Shown in pieces: positions 43,325 to 52,147 of a DNA stretch of 64,000 bases (the first letter of the stretch is position 1; every line of letters begins with the position of its first letter). The translations under genes and the position numbers were made by a program. A model generated the notes under the pieces. The model was not told the DNA's origin, searched no databases, and saw only the letters and a program-made list of their open reading frames with translations. This stretch comes from CAZMSD01 sp964568855 (GTDB taxonomy: Bacteria > CAIWAD01): assembly GCA_964568855.1 (NCBI GenBank), contig CAZMSD010000019.1, positions 5,897-69,896 of the forward strand, in the 5' to 3' direction.

Positions 43325-44674
43325 ATGTACACCTCCTTCTACGGTTTCTCTGAAGAACCGTTCTCCATCACCTGCGATCCGAAGTTCCTCTGGCTTCGGG
43401 GCAGCTACGAAGAGGCATTCGCGCACATCTACTACGCCATCGCGAACAAGCGAGGCTTCGCCGTCCTGACCGGCGGCGTGGGTACCGGCAAGACCACCCT
43501 GATCAATTCCGTCCTAGCGAAGCTGGGCGGCGAAGTGAACACGGCCGTGGTGTACAACTCCAGCCTGAACACCGACGAGCTGCTGCAATACATCTTCCAT
43601 GACTTCGGCATCGAAGGGGATCCGCCAACCCGGGCCCAGGCCTTGATGAAGCTCAACGACTGGCTGATCGAGCAGGCCGCTGCGGAGCGTAACACGGTGA
43701 TCCTAGTCGACGAAGCCCAGAATCTCAGCGTCGAGACGCTGGAGGACCTGCGCCTGCTGTCCAATCTCGAGACGGCCAAGCGCAAGCTGCTCCAGATCGT
43801 TCTGGTGGGACAGACCGAACTGAACGAGAAACTGGCCCTGCACGAGTTGCGCCAACTGCAGCAGAGAATCGCGATTCGCTTCCACCTGCGCGCCCTCAGG
43901 CCCGAACAGACCAGGGAGTACATCCATCACCGGCTCGAAGTCGCCGGATGCGATCGCGCCCGCGAGCTCTTCCAGCCCGCCGCAATAGACAGGATCCATG
44001 AAATCGCCAGCGGCATTCCGCGAGTGATCAACCAGGTCTGTGATACGACGCTGTTGCGCGGCTATTCGCGAGGTATTCGGGAGGTAGACCGGGACTTCAT
44101 CGAGGAGGTCGTCGCGGAGGATTTCTCCTTCCGTGACTTCGAGAGGCGTTCCCTCCCGCAGCCGGTATCCTCCGCCTCTCCGGAAGAGGGGCAGCCGGCG
44201 CAGCGCAGGCGTCGAGGGTGGTTCTGGGCCGCCGCGGTTCCCGTCAACCTGATGCTGCTGTTTCTGGTCTACCTGGTCAGCCGGCCGGGGGCGGCGCACG
44301 AAGAGTCCTCCGCGGTGGATGCGCTCCAGTCAAGGCTCATGAGCGCCGAGCACGAGGTCTCGGCGTACCAGGAGAAGCTGGACAGCCTGGCGGTCACCCA
44401 CGAGGCCAGGATCGAGACCCTTCAGGCGAAGTGGACGCGGCAGCCGGTCGAATCGGCAGGATTGCTGACTTCGAAAGCACAGGTCGAGCGGACAATCGAG
44501 GGCAACCGGGTAAGGATCCGCATTCGGGAAAACGATACACTGGTGAAGATCGCAATGCGCGAGCTCGGGCGGGCGGATTGGGCCGTCATCGAAACGATCC
44601 TAGTGGCAAATCCGCAGATCGAGAATCCGAATCTGATCAGGATAGGTGATTTCCTTTGGATTCCACTTCCATGA
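43325..44674 (+). CDS. ExeA-like AAA ATPase with transmembrane helix and LysM-like tail
   Basis: From the ATG at 43325 (AGGAG 7 nt upstream) the protein is 449 residues. The N-terminus has MYTSFYGFSEEPFSITCDPK and LTGGVGTGKTTLINSV (Walker A, about residue 50), and then VILVDEAQNLS (Walker B), QTELNEKLAL and HHRLEVAG, all as in ExeA and the ATPase associated with PEP-CTERM exopolysaccharide loci. A transmembrane helix (WAAAVPVNLMLLFLVYLV) follows near residue 300, then a coiled coil (SRLMSAEHEVSAYQEKLDSL) and a C-terminal LysM-like domain (RENDTLVKIAMRELG...LIRIGDFLWIPLP). It could couple cytoplasmic ATP hydrolysis to a periplasmic peptidoglycan anchor. Confidence 0.88.
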   Translation: MYTSFYGFSEEPFSITCDPKFLWLRGSYEEAFAHIYYAIANKRGFAVLTGGVGTGKTTLINSVLAKLGGEVNTAVVYNSSLNTDELLQYIFHDFGIEGDPPTRAQALMKLNDWLIEQAAAERNTVILVDEAQNLSVETLEDLRLLSNLETAKRKLLQIVLVGQTELNEKLALHELRQLQQRIAIRFHLRALRPEQTREYIHHRLEVAGCDRARELFQPAAIDRIHEIASGIPRVINQVCDTTLLRGYSRGIREVDRDFIEEVVAEDFSFRDFERRSLPQPVSSASPEEGQPAQRRRRGWFWAAAVPVNLMLLFLVYLVSRPGAAHEESSAVDALQSRLMSAEHEVSAYQEKLDSLAVTHEARIETLQAKWTRQPVESAGLLTSKAQVERTIEGNRVRIRIRENDTLVKIAMRELGRADWAVIETILVANPQIENPNLIRIGDFLWIPLP

Positions 44675-44683
44675 GGGGGAACC

Positions 44684-45409
44684 GTGTCGGTTTATCGTGA
44701 CATGCTCAACAAGCTGGAGGACAAAGATCCCTCAGTACCTGCATCAAAACCGAGCCAGACGCCCATATTAGGTCTGGACATGCGGTCCCAGCTGCAGTCC
44801 CTGCTTTACACCCTGATGAATCACCGCAGAAAATCCGGCACCAGCGTAATCCTGTTTACCGGCCTGAACGAGTGCAGCGGAGTCAGCACGATCGTGGTCA
44901 ACCTGGCCAAGGTACTCTCGGCGGCCAACGGAGAGCAGGACAAGTCGGTCCTGATCCTGGACGGTTCGGGCCTCCGGGAGGAGCGCGACACCCAGCGCAA
45001 CCGGGCCGTGAGTCAGATGGTCGAGTACTTCACCGTAGGCAGTCCCGTCGACACATTGGCTTTGAAGAACGCGATGCCGGGCGTCGATATCATGCATGCC
45101 CAGCTCCCGGGAGAAGCCGGCATCATGTACATGACCGAGGAGGAAATCATCGAGCGCCTCAGTGGCCTGAAACAATCCTACAAGTGGGTCCTGCTCGATA
45201 TGCCGGAGGCGCTGCGCCCCGAGAGTCTCCGCTGGTCCAGCTTCTGCGACGGCGCCATAATGGTCATGGAGGCAGGAACTACGCGACGGCAGCGAGCCCA
45301 TTCCATCGTTCAGGAGTACCGGGATCATGAGATCAATCTGTTTGGATGTATTCTGAACAAGAGAAAATTCCAGATACCGGAGTTTCTCTACAGGATGATG
45401 TTCAAATAG
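44684..45409 (+). CDS. BY-kinase-like (CpsD/CapB) protein with degenerate P-loop
   Basis: The 241-residue protein starts at GTG 44684 with GAGGGGG 6 nt upstream. It resembles tyrosine autokinases of exopolysaccharide loci in the order VILFTGLNECSGVSTIVVNL, SVLILDGSG (Walker A'-like) and WVLLDMPEAL (Walker B-like). At the P-loop the expected G-E-G-K-S/T is N-E-C-S-G-V-S-T, with no lysine before the Ser/Thr, so ATP hydrolysis is doubtful. It also lacks a tyrosine-rich C-terminus (ends PEFLYRMMFK). It lies between the ATPase and the Wzz-like gene, as in other loci. It may be a regulatory pseudokinase. Confidence 0.75.
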   Translation: MSVYRDMLNKLEDKDPSVPASKPSQTPILGLDMRSQLQSLLYTLMNHRRKSGTSVILFTGLNECSGVSTIVVNLAKVLSAANGEQDKSVLILDGSGLREERDTQRNRAVSQMVEYFTVGSPVDTLALKNAMPGVDIMHAQLPGEAGIMYMTEEEIIERLSGLKQSYKWVLLDMPEALRPESLRWSSFCDGAIMVMEAGTTRRQRAHSIVQEYRDHEINLFGCILNKRKFQIPEFLYRMMFK

Positions 45410-45424
45410 AAATGGAAGCAATGC

Positions 45425-46792
45425 ATGACTACAACTGAATCCAAGCGCAAGGAGGGACAGGCGGACATCCGGTCACTGGTTGTCATCCTGTTTCAGTACC
45501 GCTGGATCGCGCTGGCCTCCTTCCTCGTCATTCTGGGAGTCGGATGGCTGCTGACCTTCTCCACGAATCCCGTCTACGAGACGGAGAGCCAGGTCTATCT
45601 CAACATCGATCCGGAAAGGTTGACGCTGGTGCGCAAGGGGGAGCTCGGGCCCAGGGAGACCCTCGACCAGGTGGTGGCGACCGAGGCGGGCGTCATCAAG
45701 TCCTGGATCGTGATCGAGCAGGCGCTCGAGAAATGCGGCTTGAAGCGCGGGGATGATCCAGCGTACTCCCTCGAGCGGATACAGGAGGACCTGCAGGTTG
45801 AGCAGGTGAAGAGCGCCAGCATTCTGGAAATCCGGATCCGTCACACGGACGCCGCCTTTGCGCAGGAGTTTCTCAACGCACTGGTGGAGGCATACATCGA
45901 AGTCGGCTCGAGCACGGAACAGCTCAACGAGAACATCCAATACTACCAAAAACAGGTCGGGGAAAACGAGGAGGAGATGCGCAACCTGGAACTGGAGCTT
46001 GATGCATACAAGCAGAGCCACTCGATAGTCATGATTTCCGAGCAGATGGAGAGCGAACTGGCCTTCAATGACGAGCTTCGGTCTCGCCTGTATGCACTCG
46101 AGAGCGATGAGGCGCAGGAATCCGCGAAGCTGACAAGGATGGAGCAGCTCCTGGACCAGTTCGATCCCGCCCTGTTGCCGCCGGCGACGGTGCAGGAAAA
46201 CGTGCAACTGCGAGAGATGCTGCACCAGTACAACCAGTTGCTGTCAGACCGCATCCGCCTGCTGGTCAATTACGTTCCAGAGAGTGACGAGGTCAGTTCG
46301 TTGAACACCGAGATCGGGGAACTGGCGCGGGAGTTGGAGAGTGTCTACAAGCCCATGGTGGTTCACCAACGACACCAGCTCGATCTGATCCGCACCGAGC
46401 TCGTTCAGGTCAGGCAGAATATGGCAGAAACTCGGAGGCGTCTCGAAGAGTTCACCCAAGCCGAGAACAACTACAACAACCTTCGCCGGCAACTGGATGA
46501 CCGCAACCAGTTGCGGTCGTTGCTGTTCAACAAACTGGAAGAGACCAAACTGAACACCATCAACACGGGCAAAGTTCGGCCTGAACAACTCGCCCCGGCT
46601 CGTCAGCCTTCCAAGCCCGTGAAGCCCAATGTCCCCTTCAACATGACTCTTTCGCTGGTGCTCGCACTGATGATCAGCGTCAGCCTTCCTTACTATCTCC
46701 ATCTGACGAATGACAGGATTTCGTCACAATACGACGCGGAGCGCTACACGGGTCTGAAGGTGCTGGGAATCGTTCCATTAGCAAAGGAGTAG
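45425..46792 (+). CDS. Wzz/GumC-like chain-length and export co-polymerase
   Basis: The 455-residue protein has two transmembrane helices, near residues 25-45 (WIALASFLVILGVGWLLTF) and near 400-430 (MTLSLVLALMISVSLPYYL). Between them is a long coiled-coil periplasmic domain (QLNENIQYYQKQVGENEEEMRNLELELDAY) and a PxxP-like tail ARQPSKPVKPNVPF before the second helix, the hallmark of the Wzz family. It lacks a fused kinase domain; the preceding BY-kinase-like gene would supply it. It sets polymer length and connects to the Wza-like channel. Confidence 0.9.
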   Translation: MTTTESKRKEGQADIRSLVVILFQYRWIALASFLVILGVGWLLTFSTNPVYETESQVYLNIDPERLTLVRKGELGPRETLDQVVATEAGVIKSWIVIEQALEKCGLKRGDDPAYSLERIQEDLQVEQVKSASILEIRIRHTDAAFAQEFLNALVEAYIEVGSSTEQLNENIQYYQKQVGENEEEMRNLELELDAYKQSHSIVMISEQMESELAFNDELRSRLYALESDEAQESAKLTRMEQLLDQFDPALLPPATVQENVQLREMLHQYNQLLSDRIRLLVNYVPESDEVSSLNTEIGELARELESVYKPMVVHQRHQLDLIRTELVQVRQNMAETRRRLEEFTQAENNYNNLRRQLDDRNQLRSLLFNKLEETKLNTINTGKVRPEQLAPARQPSKPVKPNVPFNMTLSLVLALMISVSLPYYLHLTNDRISSQYDAERYTGLKVLGIVPLAKE

Positions 46793-46796
46793 ATCG

Positions 46797-47882
46797 CTGA
46801 AGACCTTGGGCCTAGTCGGTTGGACCTTAATCACAGCGGCTGCGTTCTCCATTGGAGGATGCAACCTCTTCGGCGGAAAGGAAGAGAATCCCATCGAGCG
46901 GATCGAACTCGCAGGTGATATCACTGATGCCTTGACCATTCACGCCAATACCGAAATCCTTGTGAACGACCATCTACGCTTCCTCGCGGAAGGCGATTCC
47001 GGCCTGGTCTTCGAAGGCAGCGCCAGGTTTCTGCTGGACCAGGGGGTCAACGTACTGCTGCCGGAGGACGTGATCCCGCCTCCCACAGGATTGGTAGAAA
47101 TACTGCCGTCGGGGAATCACAAATGGGGGTACATCAAATACGATCATCCGGGAAAGTCGCTCAACCTCGCGAACTTCACCATCTCCGGCGGCCTGACAGG
47201 ATTGAGGCTCTACGGCGCACTGGATGAGAACATCGATGTTCGCTTGAACCAGATGGAGATCAGCGACTGCGATCTCTATGGCATCTATTGCAGCCGTGTG
47301 GATTCCCTCATCGCCTTGGATCTACGGATAACCAACTGCGACGTTGGCGCGTATTTCAGCGAGTGCACGGTAAATCTCGAGTACAGTGACTTCCGCGGCT
47401 GCCGCATAGGAATCCGCAATACCCAGTCATCTTGGCTGTACCTGAACGACTGCAGAGTTATGGATAACTCCGAAAAAGGCATGTTCTGTACAACGTATGC
47501 AAACACAAGTGCGGATCACGTGCTTTTCGATGGCAACTACTTCGGCTATTACGACCATACGAATCGATACGTATCAGTGACAAACAGCGTATTCGTCAAT
47601 CAGAGCTACTACCCTGTCGAGTTCGTCCGCATGTGGGCGAATTATGTGACTTTTGAACAGAACAACATCTACCCCGGTGCACTCGGACGTTACGTCGTGC
47701 TGGCCGAGGGCTCAGATCAGGAAGGTTCGGGTTACCTGCCCATCCAGGACAACTATTGGGGCACGACGGACACGACCGTGATCGTCGACGGCATCGTTGA
47801 CGGCCGTACAAGAGCGAATCGAGGCCTCGTGGTCTTCGATCCCATTCTCCAATCACCGGTCCCCGACGCAGGACCTCGATGA
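46797..47882 (+). CDS. Right-handed beta-helix lipoprotein, probable CTG start
   Basis: A signal peptide ending in the lipobox SIGGC is followed by a parallel beta-helix repeat protein (NQMEISDCDLYGIYCSRVDS, LDLRITNCDVGAYFSECTV, LEYSDFRGCRIGIRN..., split as short phrases). The only ORF start codon in frame is TTG at 46806, but the CTG at 46797 gives M-K-T-L-G-L-V-G-W, a better signal peptide with a lysine, and lies 7 nt after AGGAG. I therefore annotate CTG as the start. Such proteins bind or cut glycans or pectin-like chains; here the protein may act on the polysaccharide at the outer membrane. No catalytic residues are recognised. Confidence 0.7.
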   Translation: MKTLGLVGWTLITAAAFSIGGCNLFGGKEENPIERIELAGDITDALTIHANTEILVNDHLRFLAEGDSGLVFEGSARFLLDQGVNVLLPEDVIPPPTGLVEILPSGNHKWGYIKYDHPGKSLNLANFTISGGLTGLRLYGALDENIDVRLNQMEISDCDLYGIYCSRVDSLIALDLRITNCDVGAYFSECTVNLEYSDFRGCRIGIRNTQSSWLYLNDCRVMDNSEKGMFCTTYANTSADHVLFDGNYFGYYDHTNRYVSVTNSVFVNQSYYPVEFVRMWANYVTFEQNNIYPGALGRYVVLAEGSDQEGSGYLPIQDNYWGTTDTTVIVDGIVDGRTRANRGLVVFDPILQSPVPDAGPR

Positions 47883-47894
47883 CCCTCTGGAACA

Positions 47895-49184
47895 ATGAAA
47901 TCCGAACTCCGCGCACACGACATCATTATCGGGGCATTCGCTTTTTCCCTGACCTCATTCGGAAAGGCACTGGGCTGGGCTGATTTATCCTGGGCGCTCG
48001 GCCTGCTGGCTGTCGCAAGCACTGTTTTCCAGTTCATCAATCAAGACGGCGACTTCCACATCAACAAGTTGATCGTGTTCTTTTTCCTCACGATCATCGC
48101 ACTCACCCTCCCGATTCTGACGGGTCGCGCGGTCGCCGTGGCCAAAGCCCAGGAGTACGTCTTTACTGCGCTTCAGATCGCGGTGATGCTGTACGTCTTC
48201 AGCATCTATCTCGATAGTCGGCGCAACGCCCTAATCCTGATCAATTGCCTTGCCTTCGGCTACCTTTTCTCTGTCATCGTCGGGCACTTCCTGCTAGGCC
48301 TGCGGGTCGGTAGCGGAAGGGCGATCGGCTTATACAACAATGCGAACTCAATGGGCGCTTATTCGCTCTACATAATGCTGCTGCTTCGAATCGGATTCTG
48401 GCTGAGATCCTCCCCGAAGATGAAAGCGTTCTATATCACTCTAATTGGATTATCGCTGTACCTCGTCTATGCCTCTCTCTCCAGGAAGATTATTCTCGTC
48501 CTGTTCCTGGCCTTTCTGGCGTGGGGTATCCGAAGAATTTGGATTTCTCGCTGGCGCCTGCCGGTGGCCATCGTATTCGCCGCTATACTGACGGCAATGG
48601 GTTCGTACATCCTCGCGCATCCGGATCTACCGGTGGTCCAGCGTTTCACAGAGGTCGTCTATGCCCTTCAGGGAAAGACCGTTGGCCAGCGGGGCGGCGA
48701 GGACGTCCTGCACCGGCTCGAGTTCTACCGCGTCGCCTGGAACCTGTTCAAGGAGAATCCGATCATCGGACTCGGCGGCGGGGCGTTCTACGAGACCTAC
48801 TTTCACATCTCCAACTTTACCTGGCGCAAGTACACGCTGCATTCCACCTACTTCGACATGCTGGTGAACGCCGGCTTGCTGGGAATACTCCCCATGCTGG
48901 GGACCAACTTGTCGATTCTGGTCCCGGCCGGCGCCCGGATGCGTCGCTCCCTGCCGCACCTGTTCCTCTTCTCGGCCGTCCTGATGATGATGTTCACGGA
49001 CCAGTTCGCCACGCTCTTCCTGGACAAGTACCACTGGCTGACCATGCTGATGCTTTACAAGCTGTCCCATTGGAAAATCGTCGATGGGGCCTTCCAGCCG
49101 GATGCGTTCTCATCCGCGAATTCTCCCGGCTCGCCGACGACAGCTTCACTGCCCGCGCACGCAGGGACCGCGCCCAGGCCCTGA
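47895..49184 (+). CDS. Wzy-like polysaccharide polymerase / O-antigen ligase family
   Basis: The 429-residue protein has about 10-12 transmembrane spans and the Wzy_C motif LFKENPIIGLGGGAFYETY...HSTYFDMLVNAGLLG near residues 290-335. It also has SRKIILVLFLAFLAWGI as the cytoplasmic loop helix region, and an extracytoplasmic FTEVVYALQGKTVGQRGGED. It would polymerise or ligate repeat units in the periplasm. A proline/serine-rich C-terminal tail (SSANSPGSPTTASLPAHAG) is unusual. A 104-nt gap follows, before the MBOAT gene. Confidence 0.85.
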   Translation: MKSELRAHDIIIGAFAFSLTSFGKALGWADLSWALGLLAVASTVFQFINQDGDFHINKLIVFFFLTIIALTLPILTGRAVAVAKAQEYVFTALQIAVMLYVFSIYLDSRRNALILINCLAFGYLFSVIVGHFLLGLRVGSGRAIGLYNNANSMGAYSLYIMLLLRIGFWLRSSPKMKAFYITLIGLSLYLVYASLSRKIILVLFLAFLAWGIRRIWISRWRLPVAIVFAAILTAMGSYILAHPDLPVVQRFTEVVYALQGKTVGQRGGEDVLHRLEFYRVAWNLFKENPIIGLGGGAFYETYFHISNFTWRKYTLHSTYFDMLVNAGLLGILPMLGTNLSILVPAGARMRRSLPHLFLFSAVLMMMFTDQFATLFLDKYHWLTMLMLYKLSHWKIVDGAFQPDAFSSANSPGSPTTASLPAHAGTAPRP

Positions 49185-49288
49185 ACCCCAATCGCAGCAG
49201 GATTCCAGGCCTTAACGGCGAATCGCTAAATTCCATGCCGAAGGAGACGATACAATCCAAATAATTCAGTGACTTAGGACCTTTCTCC

Positions 49289-50721
49289 ATGCTCTTCAAT
49301 TCTCTGGTCTTCGCTCTCTTCCTGCCCACCTTGTTCATCCTCTACTGGGCGCTGAACAGAACACGGCTGGCCTACCAGAACCTGCTGATTCTCGTGGCCA
49401 GCTACATCTTCTACGGCTGGTGGGACTGGAGATTCCTCGGACTGATCTTCCTCAGTTCTCTCGTGGATTACTTCTCAGGATTGCAGATCTATCACTCCAC
49501 CAGCCAGGCACGCAGGAGGTTCTTCCTCGTCCTGAGTCTCTTCGTCAATCTGGGCGCTCTCGGATTCTTCAAGTACTCGGGTTTCTTCGTCGAGTCCTTC
49601 GCGGAATTGCTGCAGATGTTCGGTCTACGGCCGAACATCTGGTCGCTCAAGATCATCCTACCGGTGGGGATCAGCTTCTACACGTTTCAGACGCTCAGCT
49701 ACTCGATCGATATCTACCGCAGAAAGCTGGAGCCTACCAGGGACATCATCGCCTTCTTTTCCTTTGTCAGCTTTTTCCCTCAGCTTGTCGCCGGGCCCAT
49801 CGAGCGCGCGGCATCCCTGCTACCCAGTTCTACAAGAAGCGCAGCTTCGACGAGGCAAAGGCGGTCGACGGCCTGCGCCAGATGATGTGGGGATTTGCGA
49901 AGAAACTGGTCATCGCGGACAACGTGGCTCCTTTCGTCGAGGCGATCTACAGGGACACTCCGGATTACAACGGCGTCATGCTCGTCGTCGGATCCGTCCT
50001 GTTCGCGATGCAGGTTTACTGCGACTTCTCCGGGTATTCGGATATCGCGATCGGCGCAGCACGACTGTTCGGATTCTCCCTGATGCGCAACTTCGCCTAT
50101 CCCTATTTCGCGCGGGATATGACCGAACTCTGGAGCCGCTGGCACATCTCGCTGACCACCTGGTTCAGGGACTATGTATACATCCCGCTGGGAGGCAACC
50201 GCGGCGGGAAGACCAGGGTAGCCGTCAACGCGGTGACCACGTTCACGATCAGCGGACTCTGGCACGGGGCGAACTGGAACTGCATCCTCTGGGGCTTCCT
50301 CAACGGAGTGTTCCTGCTGCCCACCATGCTGAGGAAGCACCGGGTGAAACGCACTTCGACCGTCGCGGCGGGAGCTTACTTCCCGAGTCTCCGCGATCTC
50401 GGCGCCATGATCGTTACTTTCGGCCTGTTCCTCCTCGGCCTGACCGTGTTCCGCGCTCATTCCGTGGGCCATGCGGCAACCTACCTGTGGAGGATCTTCA
50501 CCCTCTCGGGCGCGGGGATGTATGATCCGGAAGTCCTGTCCGTAATGCTATACTCGTCGCTGTTGATCCTGGTGGAGTGGTTTCAGCGCGAGAAGCAGCA
50601 CGGGCTGGAAATCGCCTCGATGCCGCGCGTTCTCAGGTGGTGCGTCTACATCGTCGTCGTTCACGCGATCCTGCTGCTTGGCAATTTCGGGTCGCAGGAG
50701 TTCTTCTACTTCCAGTTCTAG
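49289..50721 (+). pseudogene. MBOAT-family acyltransferase, broken by a one-base deletion near 49823
   Basis: The first part (49289 to about 49825) encodes MLFNSLVFALFLPTLFILYW...FKYSGFF...GISFYTFQTLSYSIDIYRRK...SFFPQLVAGPIERA, a typical MBOAT/AlgI start. Then the frame shifts: reading CTG CTA CC-C-AGTTC, with one C missing from what should be CCCC, leads to a stop. The +1 frame continues QFYKKRSFDEAKAVDGL, MMWGFAKKLVIADNVAP, YCDFSGYSDIAIGAARL, SRWHISLTTWFRDYVYIPLG and the catalytic His in LWHGANWNCILWG. The catalytic end is therefore intact but not in frame with the start. It is either a true pseudogene or a base-calling error at 49823-49825. Partner gene: the SGNH protein at 50731. Confidence 0.85.
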
Positions 50722-50730
50722 GGAGCCGCA

Positions 50731-51822
50731 ATGAAGCGATTCATCGCTTACCTGATCCTGTTCAGCGTCGTTCTGGTGGCGGTCATCGAGATCGTGTTCA
50801 GGTACGTGGTTCCCGCCTCGGAATTCCCCTATTCCATGTGGCAGAGCGACTATTCGATCCTCCTGTATGACCGGGAGCTGGACGAGGAAGGACAATACAC
50901 GATGGGCCGTCTGGCCCAGGAACGTTTCACCTGGAAGATCAACAACGAGGGCTGGAACAGCTCCCGGGATTTCCTGCCGCCGGAAGAGCGCAGCATACCT
51001 CTCGTGGCCTTCGTGGGCAGCTCCTACGTCCAGGCCTTCCAGGTCGACTGCGACCGCAACATGACCGTCCAGATCGAGGAACTGCTGGAGCATGAGGTCG
51101 ACGTCTATGGATTCGGCATGGGCGGAGCGCTGTTCCCCCAGTACCCCAGCATCTCGCAGTACGTCGAGGACAAGTTCGATCCCGACATGTATGTCTTCTT
51201 CGTCAGCGACGGCAACCTGGAATCGGCCCTGGCGAGGAACCGGTCCAGGCTCAACCGGCAGCTCGTCGTGACGGACCGGGGAATCCGCGAAGTCGCGGCG
51301 GAGACCTACGCCCCCGGTATGTCGAGGATGCTGCGGAGCAGCTCCTTCGCCAGGTACATCATCGGCAACTGCAACGTGGACTTCGATCTGAAGCCCAGGA
51401 ACTTCCAGGAGGCGAACCGGGCGGCTCAGGGACAGGCCCGCGAGGAGAAAGAGGATCGGGAAGAACTGGAGATGGTCGCGAGCTACATCCTGCACCTGTT
51501 GCGCGATCAGCATCCCGACAAGGAGCTGGTCTTCCTGGTGGACGCTCCTCGCCGGCTGATCTATGCCGGAGACCGGTCGGACGACCCGCTGCTGGAGTCC
51601 AAGATACTCTCCGGGCTGGTGGATGAAATAGACGGATATGTCATCGACATGAATGCCGCGTTCCGCGAGGCCTGGGAGACTGACGGAAAGAGATTCAACA
51701 GTACGAGAAATTTTCACTGGAACGAGTACTCCCATCGGCTGGCCAGCCGAGAGGTCGTGAGATACTTGAAAACGAACGGACTTGTCCCCGATCAGCGGAC
51801 CGATAACACAGCATCATTCTAG
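50731..51822 (+). CDS. SGNH/AlgJ-X-like exported acyltransferase partner of the first MBOAT gene
   Basis: The 363-residue protein has an N-terminal signal anchor (FIAYLILFSVVLVAVIEIVF). It shows SGNH-type blocks: LVAFVGSSYVQAFQ in the GDS position (with Ser in place of the Asp of GDS), VYGFGMGGALF in the Gly block, FFVSDGN in the Asn block, and HWNEYSH as the Asp/His block. It starts 9 nt after the MBOAT stop and pairs with it in O-acylation of the polysaccharide in the periplasm. A stem-loop (TTCAGCT/AGCTGAA, 51849-51875) follows the stop. The family function is inferred; substrate unknown. Confidence 0.75.
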   Translation: MKRFIAYLILFSVVLVAVIEIVFRYVVPASEFPYSMWQSDYSILLYDRELDEEGQYTMGRLAQERFTWKINNEGWNSSRDFLPPEERSIPLVAFVGSSYVQAFQVDCDRNMTVQIEELLEHEVDVYGFGMGGALFPQYPSISQYVEDKFDPDMYVFFVSDGNLESALARNRSRLNRQLVVTDRGIREVAAETYAPGMSRMLRSSSFARYIIGNCNVDFDLKPRNFQEANRAAQGQAREEKEDREELEMVASYILHLLRDQHPDKELVFLVDAPRRLIYAGDRSDDPLLESKILSGLVDEIDGYVIDMNAAFREAWETDGKRFNSTRNFHWNEYSHRLASREVVRYLKTNGLVPDQRTDNTASF

Positions 51823-51848
51823 CGAACCGATTCACATGCAGTGTTGGG

Positions 51849-51875
51849 TTCAGCTTGCCGCCGGCTTGAGCTGAA
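51849..51875 (+). terminator. Stem-loop after the first SGNH gene
   Basis: TTCAGCT (51849-51855) and AGCTGAA (51869-51875) form a 7-bp stem with an inner GCC/GGC pairing. A T-rich tract (GTTTTCATTT) lies about 16 nt further on. It may end the transcript of the first MBOAT/SGNH pair. Confidence 0.4.
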
Positions 51876-52147
51876 TCGTCATGGGTCGACGTTTTCATTT
51901 GGATTGTCGCGAGAAATACTCCATACTCGCGCTTCGTTAACTAACCGACAATCTACTCGGCCTGCGTAGTGCTTTTTCATTCGATCGACTTCCTCCTGCT
52001 GTTCGCAGTCGTCACCACCCAGTACTTCCGTGCACCCACATTATTGCGCTGGTCGATCTTCGCCGAGCGATACTGACGGCCTTCGTCGAGTACCAGGGCT
52101 CGCCCGGATCCCTGGCGGCGATCGCCTATGCGCTGATCGGCATCTCC

